Shown here piece by piece: positions 56,584 through 64,000 of a DNA stretch of 64,000 nucleotides (the first letter of the stretch is position 1; each line of letters opens with the position of its first letter). The DNA lies in the NCBI GenBank assembly GCA_965153355.1, contig OZ231127.1, forward strand, positions 93,806,001 through 93,870,000, in the 5' to 3' direction. The DNA is from Flaccisagitta enflata (Eukaryota; Chaetognatha; Sagittoidea; Aphragmophora). Below the pieces are notes generated by a model that saw only the letters and a list, made by a program, of their open reading frames with translations, had not been told where the DNA came from and ran no database searches. The translations under genes and the position numbers were made by a program.

Positions 56584-57687
56584 ATGGGAAAATTAATTCT
56601 GAACCCAGTGCTTTTCTTTATCTCGAATCAAATCAAAACTCACGCTCGTGATACAATTGTTGAAAAATGCTCGAACTTTTACGAAACCGAAGAAATATTA
56701 GAAGCAAAAAAGATCCTGTCAGAATCATGCGGAAAAATTCTTGTCAATCGACAATTGCGCAAAGACGACAATTTGAAGAAAACACTGACTGATATATGCG
56801 ATCTCATGATTTCCCTTGACAACAAAAATGATGAAACGCCGATCTTTGTCATCAGTGATCTCACGCGAATTCCTCTGAACAACGACGACTCTGTGTCACT
56901 GAACCAAGTGATGGGCGCTGTCAATGCGCTCAGACGACAGTTTGACACTTTGAGAGAATCCTGCGTTACAAGAGATATGATTCCCTCTCTCTCTGTTCAA
57001 TCAGGTGGCCCGATGCCGAATGCGATATCGATCTCATCTGCGTCAACGGAGGATGACATCTCGACTTCCGTTTCGCCGTCGAGTTTGGTGTCTGCAGTTG
57101 GCGACTCAGCAGAGACGAACATCGATCAACAAATTCGATCTGACGAAGAAATGGCGAAGGCTCTCGCGGCAGAACCTCCACTCCCTCCCGCGGCACGTGA
57201 CTGGGGATCGGCAGCCCGGTCAAACGCGCCGCCATCTGGGGGTGTGGGAGGTGCCGCATCACGAAAGCCACCACCGACACGGCCGTGGCAACGACGAACG
57301 AATGAAAGGCAGCCGGCGCGAAATCGTCAGCTCTTTATCGGAAAAAGAGTAAATAACGGCGATGTTTCATGGGGCGGAGTTCCGCTTTATGCCTACAAAT
57401 ACATCGGAAATGTACATCCAAGTGTCGACAAAGCAAAAATTCAAAACGACATCACACAGCGTGGATTGACTGTAGTAGCTTTGGAGGAAAATCCCGTCAA
57501 ACATGGAAGATTCAAATCATTTAAATTAACGATTCCCCGCAGCGATTTGGAACTCGCCGACTCCGAAGGATTCTGGCCCGAATTCGTCAAAGTAAGGCCA
57601 TTTCGACTACAACGTCATACGAACTCATCCGGCGATTTGTCTAGTACAAGGCAAAACTCTGATGATGTAGCTTCTGTCCCTTCATAA
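56584..57687 (+). CDS. LINE ORF1 protein
   Basis: A 367-codon frame from the ATG at 56584; the frame is open from 56512 but no earlier ATG exists. N-terminal part: LNPVLFFISNQIKTHARDTI followed by CSNFYETEEILEAKKILSES, a helical block I associate with ORF1 proteins of CR1/L2-like LINEs. Middle: Ser-rich then Arg/Pro/Gly-rich, likely flexible and RNA-binding. C-terminal domain: LFIGKRVNNGDVSWGG, KIQNDITQRGLTVVALEENP, then FKSFKLTIPRSDLELADSEG and FWPEFVKVRPF, an RRM-like ending common in such proteins. Expected role: RNA-binding chaperone of the retrotransposition particle. Intact, with no frameshift. ORF2 starts 12 bp downstream. Confidence 0.8.
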   Translation: MGKLILNPVLFFISNQIKTHARDTIVEKCSNFYETEEILEAKKILSESCGKILVNRQLRKDDNLKKTLTDICDLMISLDNKNDETPIFVISDLTRIPLNNDDSVSLNQVMGAVNALRRQFDTLRESCVTRDMIPSLSVQSGGPMPNAISISSASTEDDISTSVSPSSLVSAVGDSAETNIDQQIRSDEEMAKALAAEPPLPPAARDWGSAARSNAPPSGGVGGAASRKPPPTRPWQRRTNERQPARNRQLFIGKRVNNGDVSWGGVPLYAYKYIGNVHPSVDKAKIQNDITQRGLTVVALEENPVKHGRFKSFKLTIPRSDLELADSEGFWPEFVKVRPFRLQRHTNSSGDLSSTRQNSDDVASVPS

Positions 57688-57699
57688 CTGGTATGTTAA

Positions 57700-58998
57700 A
57701 TGTCTGTCTCAAATATCACAATATCCTCGTTTAATGTGAATGGGCTTAATCATAGTAAATCTTTTTTAAAGTCCTATTTAGATGTTAAACATGACATTAT
57801 TGTTTCTGTACAAGAGCATTGGTTAAAGCCATCTTTTAAGCGTCTCTGTGGTGTTAATGCGTTAAGTGGTGTTCATTCTGATTTTGAAGGATGGGGCACA
57901 TCAGCTATGGAAGAAAATATGGATAAAGGTATTAGAATTGGTCGTCCCTACGGCGGGACGGGATTCCTTTTTAATAAAAAGTTTTCACTTGCAATTAAAC
58001 CTTGTGTTACCTACAAATTTTCTCGTGTTTCTGCTCTAGAAATGACTACATCTGATTATCGTGTGATTATTTTAAATGCATACATGCCTTATTTAAATAT
58101 GTCTAAACTCTCTGAATGTAGACTCGATTACATTGAAACTCTGTCACAAATGCAAAATATTATTGATGACTTCCCTGATTCTGAATATGTTATTTGCATG
58201 GATATGAACTGTAATGTTTATGAAAGTAATCATGTTTTCACTCCACTCTTAACTGATTTTATTGTCCATAACGATCTTTTTAAAGCTCTTGATTTAAATT
58301 CTAACTTTGATTCTTTTACTGCTTGGACTAGACAGGATTTTAAAAAGCACAACTCTTCACGCACACTAATTGATGGCATTTTAGTGTCAAAAAAATTGAT
58401 CCCTTTAATTACTGATGTGAAAATTGGCCATTATGGTGAAAATGTTTCTGACCATTGTCCCGTTGAATTGGAAATTAATTTAGAATTGTCTTCCTTTGTT
58501 TCTCGTAGAAAGTTTGTTAATAATTCTATTAATTGGCGACAGGTAACAGGGCATGTCAAAGAGACTTACGAATCTGTTATGGATACTCTGTTAAAGAATG
58601 TCAGTGTCCCTCTTGTTTCTATTTGCCACGGTAACTACTTATGTTCTGATATAAACCACATTGCAATGATAGAAAAGTATCATGATGATCTTATTGATGT
58701 TATGATTAAGGCTGATTCTTACTTGCCTAGAAAGAACCCTTTTTGTACGAATAATTTTTGGAATGATGAACTCACTTCTCTTAAACACGAATCTATCAAT
58801 GCTGCTAAACTTTGGCAAGATGTTGGTCGACCTAATACTGGTCCTGTTTACGAAAATAAACGTACTACACACTATCGTTATAAGTATGCTTTGAGGCGTG
58901 AAAAAAGAAATACTGACCAGCTGCGACTGGATCAGATACATAATGATTTAGTTGAAACAATTTTTTTCAAATCAATCCTTTTGCATTCCCTTATATAA
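57700..58998 (+). pseudogene. LINE ORF2, endonuclease domain only
   Basis: 432 codons from ATG 57700. AP-endonuclease-like motifs: SSFNVNG (Asn14), QEHWL (Glu39), YGGTGFLF (about 86), LNAYMP, MDMNCNV (Asp168, Asn170), IDGILVS (Asp225) and VSDHCPVEL (Asp251, His252), so the nuclease looks catalytically complete. A linker follows to about residue 415, with a LRREKRN motif, then an unrelated tail and TAA. The reverse transcriptase and C-terminal region are absent. Family: CR1/L2-like by ORF1 and nuclease pattern, not proven. Confidence 0.85.
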
Positions 58999-59498
58999 AC
59001 TTCATTAAAGTTTTGTTACTGTGCCTAATATACAATCTCACATTCATTTCAAGAAAAAGTTTTTTGTCCTTCATGCTGCTTTACTTTTGCCTCTTAGTAT
59101 TTTTCAAATCATGTCAAAAAAGTCTTTGAAAGCGCAATAGAAAAGCTCTAAGATCAGCACTGCAATATGCAAAACTCATCAAAGCAGTGATCTCATAACT
59201 TTATCAAGATGATCTGCTGATATTGCTTTCTGCCACAATATCTCATTGTATATTCAAAAGATTTATCTATAAATCCAGTCACCACCCCAAAATTTCCTCC
59301 ACTCAGAGCACAGCTAGGACGCATCGTTGCCCTATTGGGCTTGTTCCCCATGGCTCCGATGGATCATCGTCCCTTCGGAAGTTTCCATCCCGAGAAACGA
59401 GAGACTCGGGATAAAAACAATGGAAGGCCACAATGAAATTTGGGCTCTGTTCACCATAGAGTCCAATTGACAGAAAGATCAAAGATATACTTATCCTA
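58999..59498. other. interval after the truncated LINE
   Basis: No reverse transcriptase coding found. CTAGGACGCATCGTTGCCCT at 59313 is a dispersed repeat also seen at 34202. Confidence 0.45.
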
Positions 59499-60312
59499 TA
59501 GGCAGTTTCCACAATAAACTAGACTGGCGGAAATCAGGCGACTGAATTCGTTAACATTGATAAAAATGTAATGATTTCATAATGGTAGTACCTAATAGCT
59601 TGAAATTCAAACCCTATGCTCAGAACTTGATACTCTTTTAGATCATTAACAAAAAAATATTCAAACGCTTAAAATATGTTCAACTATGTTAATTCTTGTC
59701 ATAATCAGAGTAACATAAGAGTAACAGGGTGTTAACATATTAGGTCACTCTCTTCAAAAATCAATATCTCTAGCTAGAATTGACATTAAGGTCTGAAATT
59801 TTGCATGCAACTTGGGTTATGTCTTTATTAAAGGGGGGAAAAATTTTTTTTTCATAATACCAAAGATATTGCTATTTAACGTATAGTATACTACTATATG
59901 TCAAATTCAAATAAATCATCATTTTAGACATATCAACCAAAAGTGAAAATTTTCCATAGTAAATGACAACTGTTCACCATAAAATCTTTAGTTCTTCTTT
60001 AGGGATTGTAATTAAACAAAAATGACCTATAGTCGGGTAGGTGATATGATTTTTTGATGTTTTTTTCATAGTGGTTTTGAGTGTGACATCAGTGTGACAT
60101 AAAAAAGGGGGTGATTTTCTGGGTCTATTTTCTGCTACACAGCCTATCAAAATTAAAGTATTTAAGGGGCCATTAGGCCATGCATCAATCCCAGGTACGT
60201 GCCACAACAGCTTTCTATCATGGAAAAAAGGATTAGCCTAATAATGATATTTTTTTTGCCTGTTACATCATGAATTTCAGCTGGGCTGGTTTATTGTGGA
60301 AATGACCTATAG
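59499..60312. mobile_element. TA-flanked MITE, about 814 bp
   Basis: TAGGCAGTTTCCACAATAAA at the left and the complement of TAGGTCATTTCCACAATAAA at the right, each next to TA. AATGACCTATAG recurs internally at 60022. No coding. Confidence 0.65.
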
Positions 60313-60470
60313 TACCCATACCATACATGGAAAAAGAATGTTTGGAAAATTACTAAAGTTAATTCATGAAAGTGAAAGAGGCAGACTGCCTCAGGCAGGA
60401 TTGATAGTGTGACTCCAAACCTTACTATGGTAACTTTAATCTCTCATTTTCAATACAGTATAAAAAGTGA

Positions 60471-60532
60471 TTTTTAGTCCCGTGCTATGCGACTCGACAC
60501 CCCACTTTGTTGGTCCGTCTGTCTGTCGGTTC
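60471..60532 (+). mobile_element. HE 5' fragment
   Basis: TTTTT, AGTCCCGTGCTATGCGACT, CCCCACTTTGTTGGTCCG, GTCTGTCTG; the rest is missing. Confidence 0.65.
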
Positions 60533-60540
60533 TAAAAGAA

Positions 60541-60850
60541 ATTGACCATGAAAATTTTTTGATAGATTAACTAAAGGGATAACACTCAAATGAACAAACC
60601 CTGAGTGAAAGTAATGAATGAGAGTCCGAAGGAAAATAAATCATGAAAATCATTTCATAAATCAACAACAGGATAACACTCACATGAACAAACCCTGAAT
60701 GAAAGTAATTAATGATAGTCTAGTCCCGAGGAAAATGAATTGTGGAAATCTTTCGATAAATCAATAACAGGACAACACACACATGAACAAACCCCAAGTG
60801 AAAGTAATGAATGAGAGTCCCGAGGAAAATAAATCGTGGAAATCCTGCCG
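60541..60850 (+). repeat. about 95-bp tandem repeat, three units
   Basis: CATGAACAAACCCTGAGTGA with AATGAATGAGAGTCC recurs at about 60589, 60683 and 60783. Confidence 0.85.
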
Positions 60851-61060
60851 TGAACCACTTAGAATACAAATTTCCGGCTGCCTGATAAAAGAATTTTTTT
60901 CTTTTTTTTTTTCAAGATGTCTTTTAGAAGAAAAAAAAACCCAAAAGTAACAGAGAAAAAAAAACAGGGCGCCGAAGATCCTTCTAGAAAAATTCTTTTT
61001 ACTTTTAACAAGATTTATGGCCATCTCCAACATGTGAGACTTCCACCCATCTCTCCGTCT

Positions 61061-61107
61061 AGATACAGATACAGATACAGATACAGATACAGATACAGAT
61101 ACAGATA
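61061..61107. repeat. (ACAGAT)n microsatellite
   Basis: Seven to eight hexamers. Confidence 0.93.
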
Positions 61108-61296
61108 TTAGTTAGGTCACTCAAATGTTTACACACTTTCCGGTGAGTGTCAGTCTGTCCATCTTATCGTCAAATCTTAACTGAAACTAGTTTTTGAGCA
61201 GTGACTAGTTGTAGTTGCATCTTTTTAACATTCACTTAAAGAAATGGAATCTAATTTTTTGAGTGGTTAACTTGATTAAAACCCTTTTGAACTTGA

Positions 61297-61305
61297 GTGT
61301 GTGTG

Positions 61306-61341
<36 letters not shown>

Positions 61342-61364
61342 TGTGTTTCTGTGTGTGTGTGTGT
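61297..61364. repeat. (TG)n microsatellite
   Basis: Interrupted TG tract. Confidence 0.9.
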
Positions 61365-61551
61365 TCCATGTGTTTGTCTGTTTTGTCCATTTTTAACGTT
61401 GTAGATTTGTTTTTGTCATTGGAACCTTTCCTTTCGAAACACAAACCCATGTTTCATTCGTTTGTTTGACGCGACTCAAAGGCTAGACTTTTGGAAGGAA
61501 AAAAAATCACTTGTCTCGTTCTCGTTTCTCTTTTCCTTTGTTTTGTTTTCT

Positions 61552-61759
61552 TTTTTTAACGCGTGCACGCGACTCTACAGTCCGCTTTGTCCGTTGGTTG
61601 GTCGGTTAGTTGGTTGGTCGGCTGGTCCGTCACATTTTACTTCTTTTTTATGATTTTATTTCTTTGACCTCACTGCTCCTGCCCAAATTGTCTAGTGACC
61701 TCAAATATGGCCCCTGCCCACCCGCACGTGACTTCGGTAGCCGTGTATCCGGCCTTGGT
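61552..61759 (+). mobile_element. full-length hairpin-ended element (HE)
   Basis: T-run, AACGCGTGCACGCGACT, CCGCTTTGTCCGTTGG, (GGTT/GGTC)n, core TCACTGCTCCTGCCCAAATT, inner GCACGTGACT and GTAGCCGTGTATCCGGCCTT. Confidence 0.87.
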
Positions 61760-62045
61760 TTTTTTTAAATTTTCAAAAAAGAATTATTCATTTGTTTCCT
61801 TTTTGATCAGATGGAATCGAGCATTTGTTTAACTTCTCATTTAATCAGACGAAAAATAAATGGTTCATCTGTTTCATTTGAAGTTTAATGGTGGCGCTGT
61901 TTCGTTGAAATCGTTTGAATCGAGATATTGTTTAAATTGAGATTCTCTGTCAAAGATGACTGTTGTGAAAAAAATTGCGGTAAATTACGTTTCTACACTT
62001 AATTTAACCTTGAATATTGTAATTGAAAGTGGATCTGGCAGGTAA
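61760..62045. other. interval without recognised gene
   Basis: AT-rich, no supported frame. Confidence 0.45.
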
Positions 62046-62661
62046 CTACTTATCATCAATTGATTGTTTGGACACACCTGGATGATGTTAAGATTTATTC
62101 ATTACATATCACTCAAATCTTGATATGAAGAGTGCTAGTATGACCCATAATCTTTTTCCTTTATAGAATGTCTTTGGCCAGGTCTTTTGAATTGATTTAA
62201 GAGCTTTTAAAAAGGTTTGGGGATGATCCTGTTCCACTGTGTGTGTTCAAATTTTGCATACCTATCAATCAAGGAGTAGCTTCACAGTTTTGTTTGTCAT
62301 TTCTAAACGGTTAAATTTTCATTAAGCAGTTTGCGCTCATTTTTTTTATTTTTCTTATGTAGATCAATTCTCTCTTAAAAAAAAACTTTCTAGCTGCTCC
62401 TGAAGCCAAAATATCCTAAGAAGATGATGTAGCTAATTTTTTTGATTTTCTATTGTTAATATTTTCACAAATTTCAAAAATAGCCGTTTTCACTCTTTTG
62501 CTTGCCATTTCTAAATGCTTTAAGCTACAGGAAAGAGAATGCGCTCAATTTGGGTATTTTTGAAACAGATTGATTTCTGTTTTTTTAAAAGTATCTAACG
62601 TTTCTAGAAGCCAAGATATCTTTGGTTAAAGGTGTGTCCAAACTTTTTTCCTAGGTAGTAT
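62046..62661. mobile_element. possible Tc1-like inverted-repeat remnant
   Basis: GATTGTTTGGACACACC at 62061 and GGTGTGTCCAAACTTTTTT at 62634 are inverted; outer ends AACTACTTA and TAGGTAGTA also pair. The interior has two related blocks with TGCTTGCCATTTCTAAATGC-type sequence. Confidence 0.45.
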
Positions 62662-62967
62662 GTATTTCTTTCATTGATTTAGGCACGAAAAAGGGACTTG
62701 CCAAACTCACGCTATCTGTGAGAAGTTGAATGTCATTTTTGTTACAAGTTATCAATTTTGGCATCAGGCAGTTTACCTGACTTCAATTCTTTATTTGTAG
62801 CTAAGACATTTTCCTTTTTTCATGGTACTTTTTGCTCCACTTAACTTGGTAACCCTAGTTTAAGATACAGAAAAAGAACAAGGAGGGAATTAGTTGCACC
62901 CTTTTGCGGCCCAAAAGGCGCCTTGCTTTGCAGTTTGCACCCCTCCTCATTGCTTTCCTCTTCTGAA

Positions 62968-63252
<285 letters not shown>

Positions 63253-63345
63253 CACCTTGCTCAAAAAGACCCACCTAAGGCCACGCTTGCAAATTAACTT
63301 TGTACCTCTCTCTCTCTCTCTCTCTCTCAACACACACACATACAG

Positions 63346-63545
63346 AATTCTCCAAATTAACAACAACCGTTTGAAGCATTTGCCTCGTGACATTTTCGCC
63401 TTTCTTCATCTCCTGGAAGAGTTGCATTTGAACAATAACCAATTGGAGTCGATTCCAGATGAAACATTTCTCCAATTAAGAAATTTACGATCTTTGTTTC
63501 TCTTCGACAACAAAATAAAACAAATCGAAAGGTCGACTTTTCAAG
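63346..63545 (+). CDS. exon with leucine-rich repeats, extracellular type
   Basis: A (CT)n tract and ACACACATACAG form the acceptor; donor AAG|GTAAAG at 63546. The 200-bp exon starts in phase 2 and ends in phase 1. It encodes nearly three 24-residue repeats: LQINNNRLKHLPRDIFAFLH, LHLNNNQLESIPDETFLQLR and LFLFDNKIKQIERSTFQ, each LxLxxNxLxxIPxxxFxxLxxL, the typical extracellular LRR of Slit-, peroxidasin- or Toll-like proteins. Function: protein-protein binding on the cell surface or outside the cell. The parent gene cannot be identified from one exon. No stop or frameshift. Confidence 0.8.
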
Positions 63546-63568
63546 GTAAAGATTGAAAAAAAAGACAC

Positions 63569-63750
63569 TTGATTGCTTACAACCATGGAAAAGTGATTTT
63601 CCCCATTCTGTTTTTGTTTTTATTTCTGTCTCTCTTTCTGTTTCTCTTTCTGTTTCTGTTTCTGTTTCTGTTTTTGTTTCTTGTTTTGTTTTTGGTTTTT
63701 TTTTATTTTTTTTTTCTTTTTCTTTCTTTTTTTTTTTTTTTTGCTTTTGT
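63569..63750. repeat. pyrimidine-rich tract in the following intron
   Basis: (TTTCTG)n then T-rich sequence. Confidence 0.85.
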
Positions 63751-63869
63751 TTTGTTTTCTGCAATTTACTTACTTATCAGTTTGACCCATTAATAATTAT
63801 GAAACGCAGTCCTCTACTTTTCTTTATTCTGACAAAATGCCTCTAAATTCACAAACTTGTTCTTTACAG

Positions 63870-63928
63870 AAATGAATCGCTACATATTATTACATTATGA
63901 TAACGCATTTCTAATCTTGATTTTCTAA
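63870..63928 (+). CDS. possible next exon of the LRR gene
   Basis: TTGTTCTTTACAG is a good acceptor, and joining in phase to 63545 gives EMNRYILLHYDNAFLILIF-stop, loosely like the start of another LRR. The rapid stop makes a chance acceptor or decayed exon equally possible. Confidence 0.3.
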
Positions 63929-64000
63929 AATCTATCGGCAAAAAGACATGTTATCCTTTGTTACAAAACACCGACCAACTCCCAGAGGCTCCCTACCATC

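Larger units (their letters stand above)
56136..58998 (+). mobile_element. LINE (CR1/L2-like), truncated in ORF2
   Basis: A 5' leader of about 450 bp, ORF1 and the endonuclease part of ORF2 separated by 12 bp. No reverse transcriptase motif follows to 59498 in any frame. Losing the 3' rather than the 5' part is the opposite of normal LINE truncation. The left border is not defined. Confidence 0.7.

Overview
The window looks like repeat-dominated nuclear DNA from an invertebrate animal, probably marine; the species cannot be read from the sequence. Evidence for an animal genome: introns with GT/AG borders, a leucine-rich-repeat exon, a mucin-like exon with a GPI-type C terminus, a BEL/Pao-like retrotransposon, an endonuclease-bearing LINE, several hAT and TA-duplicating DNA elements, and long uninterrupted (TG)n, (GA)n and (GAA)n tracts. 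No prokaryotic gene order, ribosomal RNA or intact tRNA gene is visible.

Layout. 1-4589: 5' part of a BEL/Pao-like LTR retrotransposon on the minus strand, with leader and a candidate LTR. 4590-15240: microsatellites, a hAT-type element with an exact 8-bp target duplication (6248-7365), several short hairpin-ended elements, and a minisatellite-filled inverted-repeat element (11031-12598). 15243-18570: a 3.3-kb inverted-repeat unit whose arms are about 183-bp tandem repeats, with a small unplaced ORF between them. 19211-22621: three phase-compatible exons of a probable GPI-anchored extracellular protein, with elements in its introns. 23200-32350: hairpin-ended elements, one expanded to 2.9 kb by internal minisatellites, and a tandem array of roughly 230-bp units. 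32500-49000: microsatellites, foldback elements, a dead Tc1/mariner transposase and many hairpin-ended elements. 50170-51570: a second hAT-type element. 52150-54300: an 80-bp satellite. 55130-59000: (GA)n tracts and a LINE with complete ORF1 but an ORF2 that stops after the endonuclease. 59490-62870: TA-type elements. 63346-63545: a leucine-rich-repeat exon near the right edge.

The most unusual content is a large set of short elements (called HE here) that begin TTTTT-hairpin, carry a (CCGT/CGGT)n body, and end near GGCCTTGTT. At least five versions exist with different stem bases but preserved base pairing (AGTCGC/GCGACT, AGTTGC/GCAACT, AGGTGC/GCACCT, AAGTGC/GCACTT, AGATGC/GCATC). In four versions an inner motif near the far end also changes to stay complementary to the first arm. 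I do not recognise this architecture as a named family. A second set (called G here) shares GGGCAGCGGCC inverted arms and a 20-22-bp minisatellite interior. Only two loci look like host coding sequence (19211-22621 and 63346-63545); everything else supported here is mobile or tandem repeat DNA. HE, G, C and F are labels used only in this answer.
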